Shown here in pieces: positions 44,110 to 53,572 of a stretch of 64,000 bases of DNA (positions are counted from its first letter, which is position 1; each line of letters begins with the position of its first letter). The translations under genes were made by a program, and so were the position numbers. The notes beneath the pieces are model-generated. The model did not search any database and was not told where the DNA came from. It saw nothing but the letters and a program-made list of their open reading frames with translations. The stretch lies in contig CABULH010000002.1 of the NCBI GenBank assembly GCA_902492455.1, forward strand, positions 216,534 to 280,533, given 5' to 3'. Origin of the DNA: an uncultured Oscillospiraceae bacterium (GTDB lineage Bacteria > Bacillota > Clostridia > Oscillospirales > Acutalibacteraceae).

Positions 44110-46008
44110 ATGGAAGCGCTGTTCCTCCAGCTGCTGAACATGAGCATCGCGGCGGGGTATCTGATTCTGGCTGTGCTGCTGCTGCGGCTGATTCTGCGCC
44201 GGGCGCCCAAAGCCGTCCGTCTCCTGCTATGGGGACTGGTGGCCTTCCGCCTGGCCTGCCCCTTTTCCCTGGAAAGCGTCCTCAGCCTGATCCCCAGCGG
44301 GGAGACGGTGCCTCAGACGATTATAGTCGATCATTCCCCGGCCATTGACAGCGGTATTCCGCTGGTGAATCAGGCGGTGAATCCGCTGCTTTCCGGGGCG
44401 TTTGCCCCCGAGCCGGTGACCAGCGCCAATCCGATGCAGATCGTAGTGTTCATCGCCTCCCTGGTGTGGCTGGCGGGGATGGTGGCGCTGGCCGGGGCCG
44501 GGCTGTTGGGGTATATCCGCCTGCGCTGGCGGGTGGCGGACGCCGTGCGGCTGCGGGAGAATATCTGGCAGACGGACGCGCCGGGCGCCCCCTTTGTGCT
44601 GGGGCTGTTCCGGCCCCGGATTTATCTGCCCTTTTCCCTGGCGGCGGAGGATGAGGCGGCGGTAATCGCCCATGAGCAGGCCCACATTCGCCGGAAGGAC
44701 CCCTGGCTCAAGCTGGCGGGCTATCTTTTCCTGGCGGTGTATTGGTTCCATCCCCTGGTGTGGGCTGCGTATATCTGCTTCTGCCGGGATATCGAGCTTT
44801 GCTGCGACGAGCGAGTAATCCGGCAGGCGGCTCCGGAGATGCGCCGGACCTATTCCCAGGCCCTGCTCCGCTGCGCTGCGGAGCAGCGGCGGCTGCCGGT
44901 CTGCCCCCTGGCCTTCGGAGAGGTGGGGGTGAAGCAGCGGATTAAAAATGTGCTGGATTATCGCCGGCCCACGATGTGGGCCATGACCGCGGCGGTTGCC
45001 GCCATTGCCGCCGCGGCGGTTTTCTTCCTCACCAATCCCCTGGCCGCCGCCACCTCGGCGGGAGAACGGGTGGGCAATCTGCTCCCCGGCGCAGCCGGAA
45101 GCGACGTTTCCGGAATGGAGATGCGGATCATCGGCTGTGATCTGGCCGGAAAGGACCAGACCATCACCGTGGAATGGAAAAACGGCACCCGGCAGGATAC
45201 CACCTTCGGCAAACCCTTTGCCCTTTACCGCTGGGAGGAGGAGGGCTGGGTCAGCTGCCGGCGGCCGGACCGGGAGCTGGTGTTTACCTCCATCGGTCTG
45301 CCGGTGGCGGCGGGGCAAACCCGGGAGCACACCTATGCGGTATCCGCTTATTTCGATCTCTCCCGGGCGGGGAAATACCGGCTGGAAACCGATTTCTTTT
45401 TTGATAAGGATATCCCCATTGAAGAGAAAGACACCCGCCGGATTTGGGTGGAGTTTGAACTGGTAAACGGCCGGGAAGCCACCATCCAGGGGGTGACTCT
45501 GCGGATCACCGGCCTGGGAGATAAAGGGCTGGAGACTCAGTGGATCAACCGCTCCGGCCGGGAGTTCGCCTTCGGAGAAGCTTTCCGGATCACCCGCTGG
45601 GAGGCGGGGGCATGGGTGGATTGTCCCAAGCCGGGAACAGAGGCTTATTTCAACAGCATCGCCTGGCTTGTTCCCGACGGCGGAGAGGCCGACAAAACCT
45701 ATTCCCTGGAATACTGGGATGTTTCCCGGCCGGGAACCTATCGGCTGGAAACGGAAGACCATGCCGGCGGTCCCTTCCGGGTGGAGTTTCAGGTGCCCTT
45801 TGAGCCGGCGGGCGATTCCGGCCAGACCTGGGCTATCCAGCAGGCCAAGGGAGCGGTCACGGTTTCCTATGACAGCGCGGAGGCTGTTTATGATCCGGCG
45901 GCAGAGTGCTGGAGGGTGCATTTCTACACCCGGAATCAGGTTGGCGGGGATCAGACGGTGTATCTGGACCGAGAGGGCCGGGCGGAACGGTCGGAATATG
46001 GAGAATAG
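44110..46008 (+). CDS. M56 (BlaR1-like) membrane peptidase with Ig-like domains
   Basis: The 632-residue protein has N-terminal membrane helices (about 10-30, 36-60, 108-135). The cytoplasmic zinc peptidase loop has HEQAH at 188-192 and the family block PRIYLPFSL. A helix at about 203-225 and another at about 295-315 follow. Instead of a penicillin-binding sensor, the outside part has two similar Ig-like domains (about 340-445 and 450-560; MRIIGCDLAGKDQTITVEWK and LRITGLGDKGLETQWINRSG). A short C-terminal domain ends it. It should sense an external signal and cleave the BlaI-type repressor. Start: ATG 44110. Confidence 0.88.
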   Translation: MEALFLQLLNMSIAAGYLILAVLLLRLILRRAPKAVRLLLWGLVAFRLACPFSLESVLSLIPSGETVPQTIIVDHSPAIDSGIPLVNQAVNPLLSGAFAPEPVTSANPMQIVVFIASLVWLAGMVALAGAGLLGYIRLRWRVADAVRLRENIWQTDAPGAPFVLGLFRPRIYLPFSLAAEDEAAVIAHEQAHIRRKDPWLKLAGYLFLAVYWFHPLVWAAYICFCRDIELCCDERVIRQAAPEMRRTYSQALLRCAAEQRRLPVCPLAFGEVGVKQRIKNVLDYRRPTMWAMTAAVAAIAAAAVFFLTNPLAAATSAGERVGNLLPGAAGSDVSGMEMRIIGCDLAGKDQTITVEWKNGTRQDTTFGKPFALYRWEEEGWVSCRRPDRELVFTSIGLPVAAGQTREHTYAVSAYFDLSRAGKYRLETDFFFDKDIPIEEKDTRRIWVEFELVNGREATIQGVTLRITGLGDKGLETQWINRSGREFAFGEAFRITRWEAGAWVDCPKPGTEAYFNSIAWLVPDGGEADKTYSLEYWDVSRPGTYRLETEDHAGGPFRVEFQVPFEPAGDSGQTWAIQQAKGAVTVSYDSAEAVYDPAAECWRVHFYTRNQVGGDQTVYLDREGRAERSEYGE

Positions 46009-46102
46009 AGCGTAAATAATGCTTACTGAATAAAGCCGTTGTACAGCTGCGCTTTTTAGTTGTTCAGCAGACATTAAATAGCGGAAAACAGGCAGAATAG
46101 AA

Positions 46103-46152
46103 GCCGCGGGGATTGGGTGATGAAGATTCACCCAATCCCCGCGGCCTTTTTT
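46103..46152 (+). terminator. Terminator after M56 gene
   Basis: Perfect 18-bp arms 46103-46120 and 46128-46145 (GCCGCGGGGATTGGGTGA) surround a 7-nt loop, followed by CTTTTTTG. Confidence 0.92.
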
Positions 46153-46166
46153 GTTTACAATAGTAA

Positions 46167-46195
46167 TTTACAAAATAATATGGCGATATTATAAT
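46167..46195 (+). promoter_or_regulatory. Promoter upstream of the lipase-like gene
   Basis: TTTACA (46167-46172), 17 bp, TATAAT (46190-46195). It lies 147 nt before ATG 46342 and just after the M56 terminator; the AT-rich leader (46196-46341) holds no gene. Confidence 0.65.
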
Positions 46196-46341
46196 GATAA
46201 TGTGCAATAATGAGAGATATGCGGCTGATAATAGGATTGAAAGAGAGAGGGTGATGGAAGAACGGCGGATGGATTGCCGCAAGTTTCATTCCTATTGTTT
46301 TATGAAAACAAATAGAGTATAGTGAAGGAAGGGGCAGGAAT

Positions 46342-49300
46342 ATGAAAAAACGGTTGAGAAGATGGCTGAGCGTGGTTTCGGTGCTGGCAATGCTGTTTTG
46401 CCTGACGCCGCCGGTCACTGCGGATACGGATCCACAGGACGAATCTCCCTTTTTGGATATTGATACCCTGCCGGATAATATCCGGACGCTGTTGGATTTG
46501 AACAATACCGGGAATGTCGGCGGGGTTCCGGGCCGGAGTGCGGCTCCTGCTGCCGAGGCTCCACTGCTCCAGGTGGTAAATACCGACGACCTCAACAGCA
46601 TCCGGGTGGAAGACAGCAGCGGTAACGGAACGGCCAAGGTTTTCGGCGTACCCGTGCGGTATGCGGACGATGAGGGGGAAACCCATTTCATCGATACCTC
46701 CATGGCCGGAGAGAGCCTGCTGACCTCCCTCATCGACGGCTATGATTATCGCAACGCCGCCAACAGCTTTTCCGTTCAATATTCCAAGAAGCCGGATAAG
46801 GGCATCCGGGTGGACAAAGCGTTCACCATGGCGGTTTACAATCCGGAAAAGGAAAAGCTGCCCAAGGGGTATACGGACCAGACGACGGAGGGATATGGCC
46901 GCATGGTGTATCCCCAGGCGTTTGGGGAGCATACCTATATAGAATATATCAATACCAACACCGGTGTGAAAGAAAATATTGTCCTGGAAGAGAACACCGG
47001 CAGGAACCGCTTTGATTTTGTGTTTGCCTCCGAAGAATATTTGCCGGTGTTGACGGAGGACGGCTTGACGGTTCAGATTGTACGCAAGGACAATCCGGAG
47101 GAGATTTTCTACCGTCTCACCTCTTTGTACGTCTACGATTCCTATCAGCCGGAAGCGACGGGGCCGGTGGAGGAGGAGCCCTCCCGGGAGCCGGTTTTCG
47201 TGGGGCCGGGAACGGCGGAATATGCGGAGGAAGAGCTGCCGGAGACGATGGGTCCCGCTCCTGTAAAGCATTACACGGAGGATAACCATTATGAGGTAGA
47301 GGCGCTGGGCGACGGAAAATATCGGATCACCTCGGTGGTGTCGGCGGATTTTCTCAACAGCCCGGATACCGTTTATCCGGTTACCATTGATCCATCCTTG
47401 GGCAGTACGGACAGCAACAGCCAGGACAGCTATGTCTGGGAGGCGGAGCCCGATGGGAAATACGGGTCATTGAACTATATCCGTTTTGGAAAGGACAACG
47501 GCGGCAAGATCTATGGATATCATCGTTTTAATCAACTGCCCGCGCTGCCGGACAAGGTCAATATCACTGACGGCTGGCTGAAATTTACCTTCCGTTCCGG
47601 CCAGACCACCGGTGCGGACGGGATTTGCAGAATTGTGGACAGCAAGCAGTGGTATGAGTCCAACATCACCTGGAATACCCAGCCTTACGGCAATTGGGGC
47701 TTTACCTCCTCTCACCACAATTTCCAATACTACGAGTTTTACATGAAGCCGTTTCTGGAAATGTGGGTCAACGGTGATTATCGTAATTACGGCGTGATGT
47801 TCACCTACAACAATATGATCAGCGACTACAACAGCGTCGTATCCTCTGAAGGGGAAGCCCATCGTGCGCCGACGCTGACTTATACTTATACGACGGCGTT
47901 GACGATGGCATCCGGCAGCAGCTATGTTGGGCAGTTGGGGCAGGGGGGACACCATTGGTATAAATTTACTCCAACCGCATCAAGAAAATATGTTTTTTAC
48001 ACGAACGGTCCCACCGATACCTATGGGGAACTGTACTATGGAGCCCAAAGGCTGGCTGTCAACGATGACAGCGGCGAGGGATCCAATTTTCAATTGGAAT
48101 ATACCCTAACTGCAGGTTTAACCTATTATCTCAAAGTCCGCGGATACAATTATGATAGGACTGGCAGCTATTCTGTTTGTGCGGGAAAAAAGGCGATTAT
48201 CATTATTCCGGGCATTATGGGGAGCGAATTATATGCCAATCAAAACATCTCTATTCCGGGAGGAATTCAAATAAGTAACGGCACACGTTTGTGGGATCCA
48301 TCAACCTCTGACTTATCTATCGTAGGGGATAAAATTAGAGGTCTGAAGTGCAACCTAAATGGTGATCCTCTTTATATTACCGGAAGCAAAGCTAATTTGT
48401 TAATTAATTCCAATCCGGATCAGATACAGAATCAACAATTTGGTGCTCAAGATGTTTATAGAAACATATACTTAGAAATGTATAATCAGTTTTACTCATC
48501 TTTTGATATTGTGTTATTTGAACACGATTGGAGAAAAGATCTGGTAACTTTAGGAGAAGAACTAAGCATTTTGATAGGCAGACAGGGTTATGGAAAAGTA
48601 ATATTAGTGGCACACAGTATGGGAGGATTAGTTGCCTCACAATATTTAGCACTTGGTGAGACTGAAAGACAGAAAGTCGAAAGGTATATATCTGTCGGCG
48701 CACCTTATCTTGGTGCGGCAATGCCAATCGGTGTTTACTTGGATGGACGTTTTCTCAGGGGGAAAGGTGTCTGGGGGAATCTTCAATCTTTAGTAGGTAA
48801 TGTAGCAGTTCAGGCTGGCGTTAAGGAGGTATTCCCCAATATAAGCACCTTCTATAGTCTCCTTCCTCCGTCACAGCATTTTTCCCCTTATTTGTACCAT
48901 GGAATCTGTGCTTATACCGTCAATAATGGTTATGTTCCTGTATCCGCCGATGGTCCCTTTACAACTTATACAGATACCATGGAATATTTATCGAAAGGAT
49001 TAAATTCGTGGAATGCTACTCTTATGCATCAAGCACAAGAAGCATCAAAAAAAGTGTTTATTAATGGACAACATGTCACATTACTGCTTGGTTCAAAGGC
49101 ATGTTATATAGTTGGATATGGTGAATCGACACCGTCGGAAATTGTCTGTTACAAGACTGATCCCAGTTCTAAAATTAAAATGCATCTTTTAAAGGAGAAC
49201 ACCATAGCGAATGGAAGTTATAAAGCAGGTGATGGAACAGTATCGCTTTGGAGCGCTACCATCGGTGGGACCACTGGAAATCGAACCTTTTATAAACGCG

Positions 49301-49485
49301 ATCACGGATATTATGGTGATAAGCCTATAACGTCGGATCATTTGGGCATGATCAGTGGTAAATTCAATAGTGACACGTCGGGTACAGTAAAAGAGGATAA
49401 ATCTACTATTGACTTTATTACACAAATAATAAAAGGGAACGAAAATTCATATGAGGATTATTTATTTACAAAGACGTCACCATAA
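46342..49485 (+). CDS. Secreted DNRLRE/PPC protein with LCAT-like lipase domain
   Basis: The 1047 residues start with a signal peptide (1-27). The region 60-350 resembles the leader of wall-associated RHS-type proteins (ending YPVTIDPSLG). A DNRLRE-like domain (about 355-510) and a PPC-like beta domain (about 525-610, HHWYKFTPTASRKYVFYT) follow. An alpha/beta hydrolase of the LCAT/lipase type covers about 614-1047: IIIIPGIMGSELY at its start, nucleophile Ser near 758 in VAHSMGGLV, and GDGTVSLWS near the end. It should be a secreted acyl-ester hydrolase. The first half is GC-rich and the lipase half AT-rich, so the gene looks chimeric. Confidence 0.85.
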   Translation: MKKRLRRWLSVVSVLAMLFCLTPPVTADTDPQDESPFLDIDTLPDNIRTLLDLNNTGNVGGVPGRSAAPAAEAPLLQVVNTDDLNSIRVEDSSGNGTAKVFGVPVRYADDEGETHFIDTSMAGESLLTSLIDGYDYRNAANSFSVQYSKKPDKGIRVDKAFTMAVYNPEKEKLPKGYTDQTTEGYGRMVYPQAFGEHTYIEYINTNTGVKENIVLEENTGRNRFDFVFASEEYLPVLTEDGLTVQIVRKDNPEEIFYRLTSLYVYDSYQPEATGPVEEEPSREPVFVGPGTAEYAEEELPETMGPAPVKHYTEDNHYEVEALGDGKYRITSVVSADFLNSPDTVYPVTIDPSLGSTDSNSQDSYVWEAEPDGKYGSLNYIRFGKDNGGKIYGYHRFNQLPALPDKVNITDGWLKFTFRSGQTTGADGICRIVDSKQWYESNITWNTQPYGNWGFTSSHHNFQYYEFYMKPFLEMWVNGDYRNYGVMFTYNNMISDYNSVVSSEGEAHRAPTLTYTYTTALTMASGSSYVGQLGQGGHHWYKFTPTASRKYVFYTNGPTDTYGELYYGAQRLAVNDDSGEGSNFQLEYTLTAGLTYYLKVRGYNYDRTGSYSVCAGKKAIIIIPGIMGSELYANQNISIPGGIQISNGTRLWDPSTSDLSIVGDKIRGLKCNLNGDPLYITGSKANLLINSNPDQIQNQQFGAQDVYRNIYLEMYNQFYSSFDIVLFEHDWRKDLVTLGEELSILIGRQGYGKVILVAHSMGGLVASQYLALGETERQKVERYISVGAPYLGAAMPIGVYLDGRFLRGKGVWGNLQSLVGNVAVQAGVKEVFPNISTFYSLLPPSQHFSPYLYHGICAYTVNNGYVPVSADGPFTTYTDTMEYLSKGLNSWNATLMHQAQEASKKVFINGQHVTLLLGSKACYIVGYGESTPSEIVCYKTDPSSKIKMHLLKENTIANGSYKAGDGTVSLWSATIGGTTGNRTFYKRDHGYYGDKPITSDHLGMISGKFNSDTSGTVKEDKSTIDFITQIIKGNENSYEDYLFTKTSP

Positions 49486-49563
49486 TCTGGATAAACGTGT
49501 CTTTAGAAAGCCATAATTTTCTTTTTGACAATACTGTATGGAATCAATAAAGAGGGTGAGACG

Positions 49564-50142
49564 ATGCCGGAACTGTTTTATCCTGAACTAACCAGAATGG
49601 CTGCAATTTTTACCATGATCCTTGCCGCGCCGCTCATAGACGCGGCTTCCCTCTGCCTGCGTCTGGCGGGCGCTTTGCCCGCCAAAAAGCATCATTGGGC
49701 GGTGAATATTCCCGTTCATCTGCTGCTGTATCTCCTTTTTGTGATGGTGCTGATTGCCTGCACGGATCTGCTGTGGACGAAACTGCCTCCCTACAAAATC
49801 TTCCCCACGGCCAGAAGCGACGCCTTTTGGGACGCCTATCTGTGGCTTGCCCTGTCCTGGTGGTCTGCTTTGGTTGGCGTCAGCCTTTTATGGAAATCGG
49901 AAATTTATCGAAAGCGGCTGAGAATCTCTTTGCTGCTGTTTTGTGTTCTTTATCCCGCCCTGCAGTCGGGGGCTTCCCTTCCCATGCTGATCCTAACCAG
50001 TCGGGAGGAGAAGCTGGGATGGTCGGCATGGAAGTATATGTATGTGCTGATCGCCCTGATGTTTTGGGGTGGTATGTTGGCTGTGCTGCTGCTGAATCGC
50101 CGGAAGTGGGAGGAGGAAACGGGAAATAGTCGGGATTGGTGA
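49564..50142 (+). CDS. Multi-pass membrane protein, possible partner of the lipase protein
   Basis: The 192-residue protein has about five membrane helices and no recognised family. ATG 49564 follows GAGGGTGAG; the open frame upstream begins at 49525 without a ribosome site. It is 78 nt downstream of the secreted lipase gene in the same direction, so co-transcription is possible. A role in protecting the producer or in export is a guess from position only. Composition is GC-rich, unlike the lipase domain just upstream. Confidence 0.68.
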   Translation: MPELFYPELTRMAAIFTMILAAPLIDAASLCLRLAGALPAKKHHWAVNIPVHLLLYLLFVMVLIACTDLLWTKLPPYKIFPTARSDAFWDAYLWLALSWWSALVGVSLLWKSEIYRKRLRISLLLFCVLYPALQSGASLPMLILTSREEKLGWSAWKYMYVLIALMFWGGMLAVLLLNRRKWEEETGNSRDW

Positions 50143-50467
50143 AACTGCCCTTGAAGAATTCCTAATTGTTGATTATATAATGTATATTACCTAAAGTTGT
50201 TATTCTTCGCCGGGCTTTGAAGGGAACAAAGGAAGAACCATATTCTACCCCCTCATGCTTGGATTAAAGGGAAACCGGGACAGGTTCAGGCGGCAATCGC
50301 TGTGAAGGCATATGTTATTTACAGATAGTAAATAGTGTATAGTTATATACAAACCGAAGCTTGTGATGGACTATGGCGGTACGTGTCTAGGGAGTGTCAA
50401 TCCGGCGGATGAAGAAGGATAGGGCATTGCCTATGACTGGAAATAAAGCGGCGGGAGGGAAGCGTCT
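50143..50467. other. 325-nt intergenic region, no gene seen
   Basis: The stretch is AT-richer in its middle (TTTACAGATAGTAAATAGTG near 50323, followed by TATAGTTATAT), which may be a promoter for the next gene. No open frame with a ribosome site is present. A short word CCCTTGAAGAATTCCT near 50148 recurs almost exactly near 51242. Confidence 0.4.
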
Positions 50468-50905
50468 ATGGATTTTACGATGGATTTCGGGCCTTATTTC
50501 ACCGCCTCTGTGCTGCTGCGCTTTCTGGGATTCCCCCTGTTAACGGCTGCCGCGGGATTCCTGGTATATTGGAGGATGATCCGCGACGCGGTGCTGGGAC
50601 GGAGGATACGGCGGATATCGGTGGCCGTATTGTCTTTGGCCTTGGCTGTTGCGGTGATGATCTTCTGCATTTTGCCTATGTGGCTGGAGGCTTGGGGGCT
50701 GCATTCTCCGCCCTTTCTGTTGGCATTGCCGCTTTTGCTGCTGCTGATTTTGGCCGGGGCGGGGGCGGTTCTCTGCCGGGAGAAGCGGCGGAGCCTGGGG
50801 ATGCTCTGTCTGGCGCTGCTGCTCTTCCTAATCCTGCCCCTGGCGGCGCTGTGGATTCTCAATGGGCTGGAAATCCATTTTCGCGGCGGCACTCTTTTCC
50901 GGTGA
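50468..50905 (+). CDS. Small multi-pass membrane protein
   Basis: The 145-residue protein has four predicted membrane helices and a short extracellular-type tail; no family is recognised. ATG 50468 follows GGGAGGG with an 8-nt spacer. It has an aromatic and leucine-rich pattern similar to the protein at 49564, but no clear homology is visible by eye. It stands alone, followed directly by an 89-bp tandem repeat. Confidence 0.65.
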   Translation: MDFTMDFGPYFTASVLLRFLGFPLLTAAAGFLVYWRMIRDAVLGRRIRRISVAVLSLALAVAVMIFCILPMWLEAWGLHSPPFLLALPLLLLLILAGAGAVLCREKRRSLGMLCLALLLFLILPLAALWILNGLEIHFRGGTLFR

Positions 50906-50961
50906 AGCTGTCCGGAAGAGCGGAATACCCGTCGACATATTCGGAAGAATATGGTACAATG

Positions 50962-51223
50962 GACACAGCCCCCAAAAGGGAGGATATCGGATTTGGGCGG
51001 CTGTGTCTCTGCGTTTGCTATCGGCAACCGCTGAACTTTGGCGGTTCCATGCATACAGCCCAAAAAGAAAGAATATCCGATTTCGCCGGCTGTGTCTCTG
51101 CGTTTGCCATCGGCAACCGCCGAACTTTGGCGGTTCCATGCATACAGCCCGAAAAGAAAGAATATCTGATTTCGCCGGCTGTGTCTCTGCGTTTGCCGTC
51201 GGCAACCGCTGAACTTTGGCGGT
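50962..51223. repeat. Tandem repeat, 89-bp unit
   Basis: The word CTGTGTCTCTGCGTTTGC starts at 51001, 51090 and 51179, giving an exact 89-bp period. There are two full units, a 45-bp partial third unit, and a degenerate 39-bp lead. Each unit contains AACCGCC-GAACTTT-GGCGGTT-type dyads, varying by single bases between units. The unit length is not a multiple of three, so it is not a coding repeat. Confidence 0.9.
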
Positions 51224-51382
51224 AAAATATCTTGCAACGGCCCCTTGAAGAATCCCTTATGCAGCCATCCGGTGTCAATGCTTTGCATGAACTCCTGCGG
51301 CGGATCTTCCGGCGGGGTGTGCCCGTGAGCGGCTGGATTTCTCCGGGCAAGGGATGCGGAAGAAAAAGGAAAGGTTGAGGAG

Positions 51383-52603
51383 ATGAACGACAGTTATTTT
51401 CTGGAATATATGAATTCCAAGGTTAAGCTGTTCCGACGGCTGGAATGCCGGGTGGTGGACATTTTTTTCTTTATCTGCGTCACCGTCGCCGCCGTGGCCC
51501 TGCGTTTTTCCTTACGGGAGACCGTATCGGGGGATTACGTCAACTTTCTCAAGCCCTGGTACGACCAGATCAAGGGGATAGGCTGGTCCGCCTTGGGGCA
51601 GAACATCGGCGATTATTCGCCCCTATACATGTACTTTTTCACCCTCTTTACCTTTCTGCCGCTGGACAGTCTGGCCGCCATCAAGCTGCTGACCATCCTC
51701 TTTGATTTTGTGGCGGCGGGACTGCTCTTCGCTATTGTTTATCGCTTCTCCCACTCCTTTTACAAGGCCACTGCGGCTTGGGGCGCCCTGCTTTTTCTGC
51801 CCTCGGTGGTGCTCAACGGCGCGGTTTGGGCACAGTGCGATATCATTTATACCCTGTTTATGATTCTTTCCCTGGATCTGGTGCACCGGGGACGGCAGGC
51901 CGGCGGCTGTGCGGCGCTGGGAATCGCCTTCTGTTTCAAGCTCCAGGCCGTTTTCTTTATCCCGGTGCTGCTGATCTACTGGCTCAAGGGAAAGCTGAAA
52001 TTCCCCTATCTGTTCCTGATCCCCGCCTGTTATCTGGTGAGCGTGATTCCCGCCTTGATCGCCGGACGGGGATTCCTGGATGTGATGAAGATCTATTTTA
52101 ATCAAATGGGCACCTACACCCGGGATCTGACCTATAATTTTCCCAATATTTATTGTCTGGTGGGCAATAAATATCTGGAGTATATGTCCCAGGGAGCGGT
52201 GCTGCTGACTTTTGCGCTGCTGGGCTTCCTGTTTTATTACCTTTTCCGGAACCGCTTCCGGCTTACCTGGGAGCTGGGGCTGCTGCTGATCCCTTATTTC
52301 CTGCCCTACATGCATGAGCGGTACGCCTTCCCGGCGGATATTTTTGCCCTGCTGCTCTTCCTGTGCTACAAAAAATATTTTTGGGTGGTGCTGTCCACCC
52401 AGCTGCTGACCCTGCTGGCTTATCAACCCTTCCTGCTGCAGAACGTCACAGTGGAACGCTCCCATGTGGCGATTGCCTATCTGGCCTTTTTGGGGGTGCT
52501 GGCCCGGGTGATCTACAAACGGATCCAGGCCAGCCCGCCGGAGCCGGAGGCGCAGGCCGGGGAAGCGGCGGAGCCGCCCGCCCCCGCGGCGGACGCCGGC
52601 TGA
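51383..52603 (+). CDS. GT-C type membrane glycosyltransferase (mannosyltransferase-like)
   Basis: The 406-residue protein has about ten membrane helices. An acidic, aromatic loop after the first helix (GDYVNFLKPWYDQIKGIGWS, then IGDYSPLYMYFF) is typical of GT-C enzymes using lipid-linked sugars. HERYAFPADIFALL near residue 315 is typical of Gpi18/PIG-V-like proteins (COG5542). The C-terminal tail is Pro/Ala/Glu-rich and cytoplasmic. It should transfer a sugar onto a lipid, glycan or protein outside the membrane. It is monocistronic, with a hairpin downstream at 52717. Confidence 0.8.
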   Translation: MNDSYFLEYMNSKVKLFRRLECRVVDIFFFICVTVAAVALRFSLRETVSGDYVNFLKPWYDQIKGIGWSALGQNIGDYSPLYMYFFTLFTFLPLDSLAAIKLLTILFDFVAAGLLFAIVYRFSHSFYKATAAWGALLFLPSVVLNGAVWAQCDIIYTLFMILSLDLVHRGRQAGGCAALGIAFCFKLQAVFFIPVLLIYWLKGKLKFPYLFLIPACYLVSVIPALIAGRGFLDVMKIYFNQMGTYTRDLTYNFPNIYCLVGNKYLEYMSQGAVLLTFALLGFLFYYLFRNRFRLTWELGLLLIPYFLPYMHERYAFPADIFALLLFLCYKKYFWVVLSTQLLTLLAYQPFLLQNVTVERSHVAIAYLAFLGVLARVIYKRIQASPPEPEAQAGEAAEPPAPAADAG

Positions 52604-52716
52604 AAAGCGAGACAGCGGATAAACAACAGCCTGAGGGCTGTTTGCTCAATGTATGAATATACGCAGAAACTGGAAAAGCGCAGTTTCGCGTTTGGAAAAG
52701 GCAAGCGTTTTTTAGA

Positions 52717-52751
52717 GGGCTGTTGCAAAATGTTTCATTTTGCAACAGCCC
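52717..52751. repeat. Conserved hairpin element, copy 1
   Basis: GGGCTGTTGCAAAATG and its exact complement surround TTT: a 16-bp perfect stem, 35 nt long. A second copy lies at 59648-59682 with compensatory changes. It may also act as a terminator for the GT-C gene, although only CCCTTT follows. Confidence 0.8.
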
Positions 52752-52846
52752 CTTTGCCGTTTAGAGCGGTTTTAAGGGGACGGCGACATACAAAGTACAC
52801 ATCCGCCGGGTATGCTGGGAGCAAGACAGGCAAAGGAGGCTGCGGA

Positions 52847-53572
52847 ATGAACAGGGTGCTGATTGTGGAGGACGAGGCGGCGCTGCGGGAGATTCTTCGG
52901 GATTATCTCACCGCTAAGGGATACGAGACCGCCGAGGCGGCGGACGGGGAAGAGGCGCTGCGGATGCAGGAAAGAGAAGGCTTCGACTTGATTCTGCTGG
53001 ACGTGATGATGCCCGGCCTGGACGGCTTTTCCGTGCTGCGGCGGCTGCGGCAGGAGGAGGCTGTTCCGGTGATTTTTCTCACCGCCCGGGGCGCGGAAAG
53101 AGATCAGCTTACCGGCTACGGCCTGGGGGCTGATGATTATGTGGTGAAGCCCTTTTCCCTGCCGGTGCTGTTGGCGAAGATCCAGGCACTGCTCCGCCGG
53201 GGCCGGGGTATGGTTCGGGGCGAGGCAGTGGAGGCCGGCGGCATCCGGCTGGAGCCGGATCGGCGGCGGGCGCTGGCCGGAGGACAGGCGCTTTCACTGG
53301 CGCCTATGGAATATGAGCTGCTGCTGTATTTGATGCTCAACCGGGGCCGGGTGCTCAGCCGGGATCAGCTGGTGGAGCATTTGTGGGGGCTGGAATTCGA
53401 CGGCAGCGACCGGGCAGTGGATACCCACATCAAGCGGCTGCGGGCCGCCTTAGGACCTTACCGCCGCTGCATCCGCACCGTCATCAAGGCAGGATACAGC
53501 TTCCGGGACGACTTCCGGGATGAGCGGATCCAAGAGGCGGGGGCACGCGAAAGGGAGGGCGACGGCAGATGA
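52847..53572 (+). CDS. Two-component response regulator, OmpR/PhoB family
   Basis: The 241-residue protein has a receiver domain (residues 1-118; acidic pair ED near residue 8, phospho-acceptor Asp in LILLDVMMPG at about 52, Lys in VVKPFS at about 102). The winged-helix DNA-binding domain covers about 130-225 (LAPMEYELLLYLMLNRGRVL, then DRAVDTHIKRLRAAL). ATG 52847 follows AAAGGAGG; the frame upstream overlaps the hairpin element and is not used. The sensor kinase gene overlaps its stop by 4 nt. Confidence 0.94.
   Translation: MNRVLIVEDEAALREILRDYLTAKGYETAEAADGEEALRMQEREGFDLILLDVMMPGLDGFSVLRRLRQEEAVPVIFLTARGAERDQLTGYGLGADDYVVKPFSLPVLLAKIQALLRRGRGMVRGEAVEAGGIRLEPDRRRALAGGQALSLAPMEYELLLYLMLNRGRVLSRDQLVEHLWGLEFDGSDRAVDTHIKRLRAALGPYRRCIRTVIKAGYSFRDDFRDERIQEAGAREREGDGR

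Noticed and set aside
43719..46008. Beta-lactamase resistance operon
   Set aside because: No beta-lactamase or penicillin-binding protein is nearby and the sensor lacks the penicillin-binding domain.
44227..46131. 634-codon minus-strand open frame opposite the M56 gene
   Set aside because: The plus strand has a clear BlaI/M56 operon; the antisense protein is rich in Gly/Pro/His/Arg without domain pattern.
50962..51223. CRISPR array
   Set aside because: The 89-bp units are contiguous without unique spacers and no cas gene is present.
50569..51225. Open frames running through the 89-bp repeats
   Set aside because: The period is not a multiple of three, so each unit is read in a different frame; one frame also overlaps the membrane-protein gene.
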